From an uncultured Bacteroidota bacterium (GTDB lineage: Bacteria > Bacteroidota > Bacteroidia > Chitinophagales > Saprospiraceae), in the NCBI GenBank assembly GCA_903925535.1, contig CAIYFY010000409.1, positions 1 through 64,000 on the forward strand: a DNA stretch of 64,000 nt. The letters are read 5' to 3'. Under the pieces are notes generated by a model. That model was not told where the DNA came from. It saw only the letters and a program-made list of their open reading frames with translations, and ran no database searches. A program made the translations under genes and the position numbers. This document shows, in pieces, positions 37,398 to 47,251 of this stretch. The stretch's first letter is position 1, and the number at the start of each line of letters is the position of its first letter.

Positions 37398-40300
37398 ATG
37401 AAAGAAAACAACCGATTTTCCGAGCATACTGCCGATTCGACTGCATACAGCAGTGCGGCGCTGGAGTGGCTTAATGCAAGTCCGGTGCCACCTGCACGGG
37501 CCGACCTGACCAGTATAGACGGAGAACTGGCCGTCCGGCTGATATACGACCTTCCGGGAGGCCGGGAAATTGACATGCCGGTTGCCGCCAATCATCCGGC
37601 CAGCGACTGGTTGCTGCATCTGTACTTCGAGTCGAGGAACAGAGAGCGCGTTTTTGGTTCCAAGAATCTGGGAATCGGATACCCTGTTCTAACCGGTAAA
37701 CTCGGAAATCAGGAACTGTCAGCCCCGTTATTTGTGTGGCATATTGTACTGGAGCCAAGCCAGCATCACACTGACAACTGGCAGGTAACCAGACAGGTCA
37801 GTCACCCGATAACCCCGAACTATCCCCTTTTTCACCTGCTGGACAGTATTTCAGGGGGTGATTTTACGGCGAAAGCACGTTATTTCGCCGAGAATGAGTG
37901 GTACAACAGCCAGGCTCTTGTCAATTTTTGCGAGATCCTCGGCAACACATTTTCACTGTACGCCGACGGTCTGCCACTGGGCATCAAGCCGTTTCCTGAC
38001 GAAGAAAGCCTCCGGGCGGGGCAGAACATGCTATCCTGGTCGGCTGTCATGGGTATATACCCTACCCTTCCGCGAACCATTGCCGGAGAGGCGCCAACCG
38101 CCCTTCCAGATCCGCAGGTTACAGGCGACAGCTGGATACATACCTTCTCCATGCTCCCACTCGACCCCGGCCAGCGCGCTGCGCTGGAAGCAGTACAGAA
38201 CAATGCGCTTACCGTAGTAGAAGGGGCATCTGGCTCCGGAAAGACATTCCTGATTTCCGCCATTGTGATGAATGCCCTTTCGCACGGGAAGAAATGCCTG
38301 GTGGTTTCAAAAAGTATCAATTCGCTTCGGAGAGCCCAGAAAATGATCCTGGATAAAGGAATCGGAGAGCTATCCTTCGTCCTGCGCGATCTGGAGGGCG
38401 ACAAACTGATGCTGGCAGATATGCTCCGTATGAGTGCCGAATCGAAAAGCAAGACAAACTACAACAGGGATCTGTTTCAGACAGTGCTGAACAAGACAAT
38501 CCGGGAGCAGAACAAACTGGACAATGCGTGGAAGTCACTCCACAAGCCCCTGTTCGGCTCCCTCGACTTCAGCGAGACAGTCGGGCGATACCTCCGCGCC
38601 AACCGGACAGAGGGAAAAGAGCTGCTGCTCAGCCAGTTGAATCCCCAGGATTTCACCTTCAACGAACAGGAATACAATCTGATTGTTGATGCCATATACG
38701 CATCCGAGCCCCTCTTCAGACGCTTCCCAACCCTGCACCACCCCCTTGGCAACCTGAACGGGAGTATTTTTTCCGAATATTCGTCAACCAAAGGGATGCA
38801 GTGGACCAGCGGGAAAGTAAAGGCACTTTCGGACAAGGCAACAGCCCTCCATCATCGTTATATCTCGCAGACAAACGACTACGCGGAAAGCCTGCAGGAT
38901 CACTTTGAACAGTACTACTTCGACCTGGCGGCCCTCATCAAGCGAATCAAAAACAGCCTGGAAGATGGTGTGACACGATTTGGACCTGACTTTGAAAAGC
39001 CGATATCCAGTGCTGAAAAGCTGTACGGTATTTTCAGCGACAAGTACAAGGAAATCGTGGCAGCCAAAGAGCGCATTGGCGGTTATTTTGAAGAACTGCT
39101 GAAAACCTACAGCCTCAGAAGATACTTCGAGTTCGACTTCCCGCCCAATCCGGATATGCGGAATATTGCCCGGATCAGCCAGCTGACCCGCGACTTTGAA
39201 GTTTCGGCGAACAACTGGCGGAGGCGAATACCTGCGAGCGTGCGCGAGGACGTGAAAAGACTAACCTCCAGAAGTGCACACCCCGAACTGGACTTCAGGG
39301 ATAAAATCAGGGACCTGGAAGAATCGCTGGATTTGTTTCTCGAGGAATTCAATTCTTCCGGGCTCTACAACGACAGCCTCAGGCACGAGATGCTCACCAT
39401 TCCGAAGCGTCAGGAATTCCTGGAAGACCTGATTGCGCGACTGGAGGACACCCGTTTCTATCTGCGCGACTTCGATGATTTTTACATCTGGCAACGACAC
39501 TGGCTGTCGCTCAGCGAACTTTCCAAGAAAGTGGTCAGTGCCCTATGCAGAATCCAGCCCAACAACTGGCAGGCTGCATTTGAAAGCTGGTATCTGCACT
39601 TCCTCCTGCAGGGCAATTTCCACCCCGATATAGTCTGGACGGAAGATGCCATTCTTGACCTGATTAACCACACCAGAAGTCTGAACCAGCTGTTCCCGGA
39701 TCAGATCAGCGCACTATGGCAGGAAAGGAAGAAAAAAGCACTCAAAGACCTGAAATCTGGCAATCCGGGTGCGTACAAAACCTGGTTTGGAAAAGACAAC
39801 CGCACGCTCAGTGCTTCTGTCAGGGCCGAAGATCTGATCCACAACCACTTTCATCCGCTGTCGGAGACACTGCCGGTTATCCTCACCACCCCGATGGTTG
39901 CCCTGGACGTCATGCAGCAGTCGCAGGTTGTTTACGATCTGGTGCTGGTTGACGAGGGCCACAATATTCCCAAACAGGAATGTTATCACCTGTTTAATAT
40001 GGCGAAACGGCTCGTGGTGTTCGGCGACGAAAAGCAGGATATGACGCCTTTTGCCGACGATGACATTCTGGAATTTTGCAAAGGCATGGGAGCCAATGCC
40101 CTGCATCTCGACTATCAGCATCAGGATACACCCGAAGGCTGGGTCAGATTCAACAAAATTGCCTTCAAAACACCGTTCAAGAGAATTCCTTCAGGCAGGA
40201 GCGCACTTGACTCGACGATTGTCATGAATGTGGAAGGCCGTTATGACGAAGCCTCCCGGACGAACGAGGCAGAAGCCCGCCAGGTTATTGACTGGCTGAA

Positions 40301-41156
40301 TCTGATTGAGCAAACACCGGCACACACTTACCCGGTTGTGGGAATTGCGTGTTCCACGGTGCAGCAGCGCGATCTGATTGCTTCCCAACTGTTGCGTATC
40401 AGACAGCGAAAAATGGCCGGTTGGGAAAAAATACAACAACTCATCCTGAACGGCCTGGGCGTGTATCAGTTTGCCGAAATGCAGGGACAACACGTTGATA
40501 TACTGATTCTGTCGCTCACGCACGGGATCACAGACACGCAGGGTACGCTCACGCGCGACCTTCATTTCTGGAACACAAATCTGGGAATCAACCAGCTCCA
40601 TGTCGTACTGACGCGTGCCACACAGAAGTTTTATATTGCACACTCAATCCCCGAGGGTCTTCATGCCGTACTTGCAGCCGACAAGAATTTCCTCGGAACC
40701 TGTATATTGTCGCATCTGGTTACTTTCGCAGACCACCTCCAGCGGGGTGAGAGTGAGGCAGCGGAGGAGCAGCTCACCAAAATGAAGAGCTTGCTCAACT
40801 ACACTGAATCGTATTTTGAACCAACCCTGTTCTCGGAAGAGGTAGAGTATGCCCTGAGACCTTATTTCGATGCCAGTCAGATGAAGAAGTCATACCAGGC
40901 TGCCGGGGTAAGGGTACCCTTGTTCATACGAGGCATGACCGACGAAGAGCCGAGCAGTGCGATTGCCTTCGACGGGGTGCTGTCAAAAACCGTGCTGCCG
41001 AGTTACGAGTGGGAGTTCAAGCTCAACAATTATTTCAGAAAGACCGGTATCAGTTACATTCCGGTTTTATCGGCGCACTGGTGGCGCAGTCCGAAGCAGG
41101 AGGCGCGCAAACTGACAAGCAAGCTGCTGAAGGGCAACAGAGAGGAAGAGGGATAA
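37398..41156 (+). CDS. Large superfamily-1 (Upf1/Dna2-like) helicase/ATPase, possible degenerate Vsr-like nuclease tail
   Basis: Walker A GASGSGKTFL; Walker B-like LVLVDEGHNIPKQE; VVFGDEKQDMTP; helicase-C NLGINQLHVVLTRATQKFYI; tail AIAFDG...KLNNYFRKTGISYIPVLSAHWWRSPKQEARKL. Confidence 0.82.
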   Translation: MKENNRFSEHTADSTAYSSAALEWLNASPVPPARADLTSIDGELAVRLIYDLPGGREIDMPVAANHPASDWLLHLYFESRNRERVFGSKNLGIGYPVLTGKLGNQELSAPLFVWHIVLEPSQHHTDNWQVTRQVSHPITPNYPLFHLLDSISGGDFTAKARYFAENEWYNSQALVNFCEILGNTFSLYADGLPLGIKPFPDEESLRAGQNMLSWSAVMGIYPTLPRTIAGEAPTALPDPQVTGDSWIHTFSMLPLDPGQRAALEAVQNNALTVVEGASGSGKTFLISAIVMNALSHGKKCLVVSKSINSLRRAQKMILDKGIGELSFVLRDLEGDKLMLADMLRMSAESKSKTNYNRDLFQTVLNKTIREQNKLDNAWKSLHKPLFGSLDFSETVGRYLRANRTEGKELLLSQLNPQDFTFNEQEYNLIVDAIYASEPLFRRFPTLHHPLGNLNGSIFSEYSSTKGMQWTSGKVKALSDKATALHHRYISQTNDYAESLQDHFEQYYFDLAALIKRIKNSLEDGVTRFGPDFEKPISSAEKLYGIFSDKYKEIVAAKERIGGYFEELLKTYSLRRYFEFDFPPNPDMRNIARISQLTRDFEVSANNWRRRIPASVREDVKRLTSRSAHPELDFRDKIRDLEESLDLFLEEFNSSGLYNDSLRHEMLTIPKRQEFLEDLIARLEDTRFYLRDFDDFYIWQRHWLSLSELSKKVVSALCRIQPNNWQAAFESWYLHFLLQGNFHPDIVWTEDAILDLINHTRSLNQLFPDQISALWQERKKKALKDLKSGNPGAYKTWFGKDNRTLSASVRAEDLIHNHFHPLSETLPVILTTPMVALDVMQQSQVVYDLVLVDEGHNIPKQECYHLFNMAKRLVVFGDEKQDMTPFADDDILEFCKGMGANALHLDYQHQDTPEGWVRFNKIAFKTPFKRIPSGRSALDSTIVMNVEGRYDEASRTNEAEARQVIDWLNLIEQTPAHTYPVVGIACSTVQQRDLIASQLLRIRQRKMAGWEKIQQLILNGLGVYQFAEMQGQHVDILILSLTHGITDTQGTLTRDLHFWNTNLGINQLHVVLTRATQKFYIAHSIPEGLHAVLAADKNFLGTCILSHLVTFADHLQRGESEAAEEQLTKMKSLLNYTESYFEPTLFSEEVEYALRPYFDASQMKKSYQAAGVRVPLFIRGMTDEEPSSAIAFDGVLSKTVLPSYEWEFKLNNYFRKTGISYIPVLSAHWWRSPKQEARKLTSKLLKGNREEEG

Positions 41157-41169
41157 ATACCGGTAGGTA

Positions 41170-41205
41170 CCGTCCGGATATGGCACCGACGCCTTATCCG
41201 GACGG
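41170..41205. terminator. Inverted repeat between convergent helicase and ribH genes, possible terminator
   Basis: CCGTCCGGATA-14 nt-TATCCGGACGG; no strong T-tract. Confidence 0.45.
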
Positions 41206-41208
41206 CCT

Positions 41209-41724
41209 CTAGAAACCGATTTTTCTGACGTCGTTTCGGAGTGTGTGCCTGATTGCTACCATACGGATAGCTGTTACAGCGGCTTCCACCCCCTTGTTGC
41301 CATGTTTACCGCCGGCCCGGTCCAGTGCCTGAAGCTCGTTGAGCACAGTGAGCAGTCCGAAAACATGCGGTTTCCCGGTTTGGATACCCAGTTGGGTGAG
41401 TCCGGATGCCACAGCGTGGTTGATGTACTCGTCGTGGTTGGTCTCGCCTTTGATGACACATCCCAGACAGATAATGGCATCCAGCCGGAGTTCGGCGCCG
41501 AGGGCAGCGGCACCCGCTGTCAGTTCGAAAGAGCCGGGCACCTGCACAACACGTATATTGTCTTCACTGGCCCCGTGGTGAATCAGTGTGCTTACACACC
41601 CGTCGAGCAGTGCATGCGTGATATGGCGGTTCCACTCTGCCACGACAATTCCAAAGGACATTTTTTCGGCCGACGGAACATTTCCCTCGTTGTATTCAGA
41701 CAAATTGGAGAGTGCAGAAGCCAT
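41209..41724 (-). CDS. ribH: 6,7-dimethyl-8-ribityllumazine synthase
   Basis: GIVVAEWNRHIT; VVQVPGSFELTAGA; CLGCVIKGETNHDEYI; HGNKGVEAA. Confidence 0.96.
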   Translation of the reverse strand: MASALSNLSEYNEGNVPSAEKMSFGIVVAEWNRHITHALLDGCVSTLIHHGASEDNIRVVQVPGSFELTAGAAALGAELRLDAIICLGCVIKGETNHDEYINHAVASGLTQLGIQTGKPHVFGLLTVLNELQALDRAGGKHGNKGVEAAVTAIRMVAIRHTLRNDVRKIGF

Positions 41725-41736
41725 AGATATGACAAT

Positions 41737-42285
41737 TTAGGTGCGGGCTGCTTTTGATGCCTGGGTTACGTGACGGTGACTGTGTTCAACAAGCCATTCG
41801 AGCATATTACCCAGCGTGAGCTTGAAAAACCGGCTTGGCCCCCAGCCAATGCGGGGCCTGTTCAGGTCCACCTCCTTTGCTGCCTGGATATTGCGCAGCA
41901 ACCTCTCGGAATTAATCAGAAATGATTTGATAACCTCCTGACCGACGGGCTGATGAATGAAGTTGTATCGTTTGGGGGTTTTACCCGGACGGGAGTTTGA
42001 CCGGGCGGCTTTCCCGATAACACGCCTGCCAGTCATCGTGTAACTCACCCTGTCGGACGGCGACCACCGGCGTGCCTTGGCCAGGTGAATTACCCTTTCA
42101 ATGGCCGGGATATACCTTTCCAGAAAAATATTCAGGTGTGCAAAGCACTCGAGTGCATTCCAGGATTCGGGTGCAGGTCTTTGTTTGAGTACATCTGCTG
42201 ACTGCCCGGAGAGCGACGATCGGACAGTATCCATCGCGTCCTTCAGATCAGATTCAAGGCGGTCAAGCAGTTCTTTTTGTGTCAT
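41737..42285 (-). CDS. DinB-family protein
   Basis: ESWNALECFAHLNIFLERY; MLEWLVEHSHRHVTQ. Confidence 0.85.
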   Translation of the reverse strand: MTQKELLDRLESDLKDAMDTVRSSLSGQSADVLKQRPAPESWNALECFAHLNIFLERYIPAIERVIHLAKARRWSPSDRVSYTMTGRRVIGKAARSNSRPGKTPKRYNFIHQPVGQEVIKSFLINSERLLRNIQAAKEVDLNRPRIGWGPSRFFKLTLGNMLEWLVEHSHRHVTQASKAART

Positions 42286-42379
42286 AGCCGCAAAAGTAGT
42301 ACTGTCAGAGTGCCTCCCAAAGGTTTACTCCATTTTTTTGGTAAATTCTGACGAACTTTGCGGCAACATACCATTCAGC

Positions 42380-43693
42380 ATGAAAGCCAGAAGTTTCAGA
42401 AAAGACAAAATAAACGTAATCACACTCGGTTGTTCCAAAAATCTGGTGGACAGCGAGAACCTCATCACACAGCTCCGGGGCAACGATTTTGACGTTACCC
42501 ACGAACAGGACGGAAGTGACGCCAATGTAGTTATCATCAACACATGCGGTTTCATTGACCTGGCAAAGCAGGAAAGTATAGACACCATTGTTACCTATGC
42601 CGGTGAAAAAAGAACGGGAAACATAGAGAAACTTTATGTAACAGGCTGTCTGTCACAGCGCTACAAAGACGATCTGGAACAGGAAATTCCAGAGGTGGAT
42701 GCCTTTTTCGGTACACTTGAAATGCCCGCACTCCTCGCACGCCTTGAAGCAGATTACAAGTACGAACTGCTCGGGGAAAGACAGATAACCACCCTGCCCC
42801 ACTACGCCTACCTGAAAATCAGTGAGGGCTGCAACCGGACCTGCTCGTTCTGTGCCATCCCGCTCATGCGGGGAAAACACGTAAGCCGTCCGGTAGAAGA
42901 GCTTGTTATGGAAGCCAGAAACCTGGCGCGCAGGGGCGTGAAAGAACTCCTGCTGATTGCACAGGAACTCACCTACTACGGACTCGACCTGTACAAAAAC
43001 AGGGAACTTCCCCGTCTGCTGCACGCGCTGGCCGATGTGGAAGGCATAGAATGGATACGACTGCACTACGCGTACCCCTCCAAATTCCCGCTGGAAATAC
43101 TGGATGTGATGGCGGAGCGACCTGAAATCTGCAATTACCTCGATATCCCGCTGCAGCACGCCAGCGACCCCGTACTGGAAGCCATGCGCAGACAAATAAC
43201 ACGCGCAGAAACAGAAGACCTGATTGCCAGAATCCGGGAAAAAGTGCCGGGTATTGCGCTGAGAACCACCTTTCTTGTAGGCCATCCCGGCGAAACCGAG
43301 ACCGATTTCAACCATTTGCTCGACTTTGTGAAAGCGCAGCAATTCGAGCGGGTGGGTGTTTTTCAGTATTCACACGAGGAAAGCACCCGCGCCTACGACA
43401 TGGCCGACGATATACCTGCAGAAGAGAAAGCGCTCCGGGCCAGCAGCCTGATGGAAGTACAGGAAGAGATCTCCATCCGGAAGAACGAGGCGAAAATTGG
43501 CGGCATATACAAGACCATATTCGACCGGAAAGAAGGCAAGTACTTCATTGGCCGTACAGAGGCCGATTCTCCGGAAGTGGACAACGAAGTGCTCGTTCCG
43601 GCCAAAAACAGTTACGTTCGTCTGGGCGATTTCGCCAGCGTGCGTATTACCGGGGCGGAGGCTTTCGATCTTTACGGAGAAGTGGTTGTCTAA
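42380..43693 (+). CDS. rimO: Ribosomal protein S12 methylthiotransferase
   Basis: INVITLGCSKNLVDSENL; ISEGCNRTCSFCAIPLMRGKHVSRPVEEL; QYSHEESTRAYDM. Track start 42101 overlaps the divergent dinB-like gene; ATG 42380 preferred. Confidence 0.96.
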   Translation: MKARSFRKDKINVITLGCSKNLVDSENLITQLRGNDFDVTHEQDGSDANVVIINTCGFIDLAKQESIDTIVTYAGEKRTGNIEKLYVTGCLSQRYKDDLEQEIPEVDAFFGTLEMPALLARLEADYKYELLGERQITTLPHYAYLKISEGCNRTCSFCAIPLMRGKHVSRPVEELVMEARNLARRGVKELLLIAQELTYYGLDLYKNRELPRLLHALADVEGIEWIRLHYAYPSKFPLEILDVMAERPEICNYLDIPLQHASDPVLEAMRRQITRAETEDLIARIREKVPGIALRTTFLVGHPGETETDFNHLLDFVKAQQFERVGVFQYSHEESTRAYDMADDIPAEEKALRASSLMEVQEEISIRKNEAKIGGIYKTIFDRKEGKYFIGRTEADSPEVDNEVLVPAKNSYVRLGDFASVRITGAEAFDLYGEVVV

Positions 43694-44565
43694 CTGCCAC
43701 TCAGTACAGCAAGCGCTGCGCCGAGTGAGATATCGCCCTTGTCGAGGGCCTCGCGGGCATACTCCTGCAGCTGCGTCCTGTCTCCTGCCGCCTGCCGGGC
43801 CCGCTCGTCGTTCAGCAGAACCGTCGCAGCCTCTTCCGGAGATGGAAGCGCAGGCAAACCGGCCAGCATGCCCAGGTGATTGCCGGTCAGCACCGGACTG
43901 AAGCGAACTGCCTCGGGCAGGCCATCGAAACCAACACCCATCGTGGTAGCTTCCTGAACAATCTCCTCAATGGCTGCTCCGCTGGCGCGCACGTAATAAA
44001 AGCGGCCAAGGCGGCCCATCAGGTCAATCTTGTGCGGATCAATACGCCCCTTGTCGTTCAGTACCTCCTCGGCGATGTGCATCAGCACAATACGGCAGAT
44101 AATCAGATTTCCGGCACCGCCTGATTCACCCAGCGGGAGAATCTGCTCCACCACACATTCCATCTGCACCGGACTTTCAGCCACGCGGGGAGGTCGCACC
44201 AGTTCGGATGGAACGGGAGTAAGACCGGCTTTTTTGAACTCATCCACCTCGGGGCCGTATTCAACACCCGCCACCGACATCTGGCGAACAATACTGTGGC
44301 TGACGACGTTTATAACTACCTGTCCGGTTTCCTGCACGTTCTTCAGCGTATCCTTGGTCGTATTGTTCGATACACGCCGGTTGGAAGAGAAAATGAGCAG
44401 AGGCGGGTTACTGCTGAAAGCATTGAAGAAACTGTACGGCGCCAGATTCTGCACGCCGTCGGAGCTGACAGTGCTGGCGAAAGCAATCGGGCGTGGTGCC
44501 ACAGCACCAACAATAAACTGATGAAGATCCTTGGTTGCAATCTCGTTCGGGTCAATTCTGAGCAT
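43690..44565 (-). CDS. Flavin reductase-like/FMN-binding split-barrel protein
   Basis: VGAVAPRPIAFASTVSSDGVQNLAPYSFFNAFSSNPPLLIFS. Start corrected from 44628. Confidence 0.9.
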   Translation of the reverse strand: MLRIDPNEIATKDLHQFIVGAVAPRPIAFASTVSSDGVQNLAPYSFFNAFSSNPPLLIFSSNRRVSNNTTKDTLKNVQETGQVVINVVSHSIVRQMSVAGVEYGPEVDEFKKAGLTPVPSELVRPPRVAESPVQMECVVEQILPLGESGGAGNLIICRIVLMHIAEEVLNDKGRIDPHKIDLMGRLGRFYYVRASGAAIEEIVQEATTMGVGFDGLPEAVRFSPVLTGNHLGMLAGLPALPSPEEAATVLLNDERARQAAGDRTQLQEYAREALDKGDISLGAALAVLSGS

Positions 44566-44661
44566 CTGTCGTATGTTTGAGGCCGCAAAAGTAACAGATG
44601 ATACCGGGTAAGTGCGAAACAAAATCACACTTCATCCGTATCATGAATAAAAATACAAACC

Positions 44662-45174
44662 ATGAACAACAAGAAAGTTCAATACGCACTGTTTATTGTG
44701 GCACTTGCTGCCCTTTTGTTCGGGATCTGGAAATACAGACAGCCCCGTTTTGGCGCCGGCGACGTTGCTCCCGATTTCGAAGTCACCACCGTTGAAGGAA
44801 ACAACGTCAGACTGTCGGACCTGCGCGGCAAGTACGTGATTCTGCAATTCTGGGGAAGCTGGTGTGGTCCATGCAGGCAGGAAAACCCGTTTTTGACCGA
44901 TCTGTACCGGAAATACCACGAAAAAGGCCTTGAAATATTCAGTCTGGCCATTGACGTAAATACCCGCAGCTGGCAGAATGCTATCATCAACGACCGACTG
45001 GGGTGGCCATACCATGCCATGGAGCCGCGCGACTTCAGCGGACCGGTCACCACACTGTACAATATCAAGTCCATCCCCACCCTTTTCCTGATCAATCCGG
45101 AGGGAAAAATCATGGGTGTTGACCTGGCCAACGAGTATATGGACAGAATGCTTTCGGAAAAACTGGGAAAGTGA
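44662..45174 (+). CDS. TlpA-family thiol-disulfide oxidoreductase
   Basis: N-terminal anchor; FWGSWCGPCRQENPFLTDLYRKY. Confidence 0.92.
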   Translation: MNNKKVQYALFIVALAALLFGIWKYRQPRFGAGDVAPDFEVTTVEGNNVRLSDLRGKYVILQFWGSWCGPCRQENPFLTDLYRKYHEKGLEIFSLAIDVNTRSWQNAIINDRLGWPYHAMEPRDFSGPVTTLYNIKSIPTLFLINPEGKIMGVDLANEYMDRMLSEKLGK

Positions 45175-45242
45175 ACTGTTCCACTGCCATTTTGACATAA
45201 ATACACGCAAGGCATGAAAGTTGCAGTGAGTTCGTAATCATC

Positions 45243-45806
45243 ATGAAACAAAGAATTAAAAAGTTTTTCAATATGAAAGAGCAGGAAGCTGAAGAACAGA
45301 CTGTTGAACAGGCGGATAATCAGGAAATAGCGACAGAAAACCACTCTGAAGGCCCGGCGCATGATAGCGATTCGGAAACAGTGGAAAGCCTTAAACAACA
45401 GCTCGAAGAAGCGCGAAACAAGTTTCTGTACCTGTACTCCGACTTTGAAACCTACAAAAGACACACTGCCAAAGAGCGGATTGACCTGATCACATCTGCG
45501 GGACGTGAAATACTGACAGCCCTTCTGCCAATTCTGGACGATTTTGAGCGCGCCAGAAAAAACAGCGGACTCGACGAAGGCATGACCCTGATACATCACA
45601 AACTGACGGGCATTCTATCATCAAAAGGGCTGGCGCAGTTTGAAACCGGGCCCGGCGATGCATTCAATGCCGACCGCCACGAGGCTATTGCAGAAATTCC
45701 GGCACCCACCGAAGAGATGAAAGGCAAAATTCTGGACGTTGTGGAGCACGGCTACATGCTCGGCGAGCGTATCATACGCTTTGCCAAAGTGGTGGTTGGT
45801 CAGTAA
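45243..45806 (+). CDS. grpE: Nucleotide exchange factor GrpE
   Basis: NKFLYLYSDFETYKRHTAKER...ILTALLPILDDFERA...LAQFETGPGDAFNADRHEAI...HGYMLGERIIRFAKVVVG. Confidence 0.95.
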   Translation: MKQRIKKFFNMKEQEAEEQTVEQADNQEIATENHSEGPAHDSDSETVESLKQQLEEARNKFLYLYSDFETYKRHTAKERIDLITSAGREILTALLPILDDFERARKNSGLDEGMTLIHHKLTGILSSKGLAQFETGPGDAFNADRHEAIAEIPAPTEEMKGKILDVVEHGYMLGERIIRFAKVVVGQ

Positions 45807-45839
45807 TCAAGCCAAAAATGCAACTTACGCTCGCATAAA

Positions 45840-46994
45840 ATGTCAAAAAGAGATTACTACGAGGTACTTGGCGTACCCAAAAATGCCGGTTCTGATCAGA
45901 TCAGAAAGGCATACCGCGAGAAAGCCATCAAATATCACCCCGACAAGAACCAGGGTGACAAAGAGGCCGAGGAAAAGTTCAAGGAAGCTGCTGAAGCTTA
46001 TGATGTGCTCAGCAATGAGGACAAGCGGTCGCGCTACGACCAGTATGGTCACGCCGGACTGGATAACATGGGCGGCGGTAGCGGCGGATTCCAGGGTATG
46101 GACATGGACGAAATCCTGCGGCAGTTCGGATTTGACTCGGACGATATATTCGGCAACTTTTTTGGCGGCAGCCGAAGCAGAGGAGGCCGTTCGAGGGGTG
46201 AACGGGGCACCAATCTGCGTATCAAGGTCAAAATGACACTGGAAGAGATTGCTACAGGCGTCAACAAAAAAATTAAAGTCAGGAAGCAGGTTACCTGCAA
46301 TACCTGTAACGGCTCGGGTGCGCGCGAGCAGGGCGGTGTGGAAACCTGCGGTCATTGCCGCGGATCAGGTTCGGTAAACCGCGTAACGCAGACACCGTTC
46401 GGCATGATGCAGACGGCATCACAATGCCCCGTGTGCAACGGTGCCGGACAAGTTGTGAAGTCCCCATGCCATGTATGCAAAGGCGATGGCCGTATTTTTG
46501 GTGAAGACACCATTGATGTGGATATCCCGGGAGGCGTGCACGAAGGCATACAATTGTCTCTCTCCGGCCGCGGAAATGCAGGCGCCAGAGGAGGATCGCC
46601 GGGCGACCTGCTCATCACAGTGGAAGAGACACCACACGAACATTTCACCCGCGATGGCAATAATATCATCTACGAAATGTTCCTCAACTTCGCCGATGCC
46701 GCACTGGGCGCCAAAATTGATGTTCCTACACTCGACGGGCAGGTGAGAATGACCATACCGCCCGCCACACAATCGGGTAAAATATTCAGGCTGAAAGAAA
46801 AAGGCCTGCCAGTGTTGCAGCAACGGCATGAAAAAGGAGACATGCTGGTGCATGTAAACGTATGGACGCCCAAGAAACTCACCGACGAGGAACATAAATT
46901 GCTGGAGAAAATGCGTTCTATGCCCAATTTCGAGCCAAATCCGGGAAAAGATGAAAAAGGATTCTTCGAAAAACTGAAAACAATGTTCAGTTAG
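45840..46994 (+). CDS. dnaJ: Molecular chaperone DnaJ
   Basis: J domain [68 protein letters not shown] zinc repeats. Confidence 0.97.
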   Translation: MSKRDYYEVLGVPKNAGSDQIRKAYREKAIKYHPDKNQGDKEAEEKFKEAAEAYDVLSNEDKRSRYDQYGHAGLDNMGGGSGGFQGMDMDEILRQFGFDSDDIFGNFFGGSRSRGGRSRGERGTNLRIKVKMTLEEIATGVNKKIKVRKQVTCNTCNGSGAREQGGVETCGHCRGSGSVNRVTQTPFGMMQTASQCPVCNGAGQVVKSPCHVCKGDGRIFGEDTIDVDIPGGVHEGIQLSLSGRGNAGARGGSPGDLLITVEETPHEHFTRDGNNIIYEMFLNFADAALGAKIDVPTLDGQVRMTIPPATQSGKIFRLKEKGLPVLQQRHEKGDMLVHVNVWTPKKLTDEEHKLLEKMRSMPNFEPNPGKDEKGFFEKLKTMFS

Positions 46995-47014
46995 GCATTT
47001 TTTTTGGAAATACG

Positions 47015-47045
47015 TTTGGTATAACGGGAGCAAGCATTATCTTTG
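47015..47045 (+). promoter_or_regulatory. Bacteroidota-type promoter TTTG-N19-TATCTTTG for tRNA-Leu
   Basis: TTTG at 47015-47018, TATCTTTG at 47038-47045, spacer 19 nt; 16 nt upstream of the tRNA. Confidence 0.8.
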
Positions 47046-47061
47046 CACCCGCTTTCAAAGA

Positions 47062-47144
47062 GGCCACGTGGCGGAATTGGTAGACGCGCTACTTTGAGGG
47101 GGTAGTGTCCTTCGGATGTGCTGGTTCGACTCCAGTCGTGGTCA
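47062..47144 (+). tRNA. tRNA-Leu (anticodon GAG)
   Basis: Acceptor GGCCACG/CGTGGTC, D-arm GCGGAATTGGTAGACGC, anticodon arm CTACT-TTGAGGG-GGTAG, T-arm CTGGTTCGACTCCAG, long variable arm; CCA not encoded. Confidence 0.93.
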
Positions 47145-47145
47145 C

Positions 47146-47185
47146 AAAACCCGGATCTTTTCACAACGAAATGGTCCGGGTTTTT
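47146..47185 (+). terminator. Intrinsic terminator after tRNA-Leu
   Basis: AAAACCCGGA-loop-TCCGGGTTTTT. Confidence 0.85.
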
Positions 47186-47206
47186 CATTTCTGTTCTGTT
47201 CCGCGC

Positions 47207-47236
47207 TTGCACAGCATCAATCGAAGTCTATCTTTG
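47207..47236 (+). promoter_or_regulatory. Bacteroidota-type promoter TTG-N19-TATCTTTG upstream of the SLC13 gene
   Basis: TTG 47207-47209; TATCTTTG 47229-47236; spacer 19 nt; ATG at 47252. Confidence 0.75.
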
Positions 47237-47251
47237 CCCAAAAAGTAACTG

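Noticed and set aside
37398-41156. Defence island around the SF1 helicase
   Set aside because: Neighbours are tdk, ribH, a DinB-like gene and rimO; no restriction, toxin-antitoxin or mobile genes are adjacent, so only the single gene is flagged.
42101-42379. Extended N-terminus of the RimO ORF
   Set aside because: Would be antisense to the DinB-like gene; the conserved RimO N-terminus begins near ATG 42380.
42653-43342. 229-aa minus-strand ORF
   Set aside because: Antisense to rimO.
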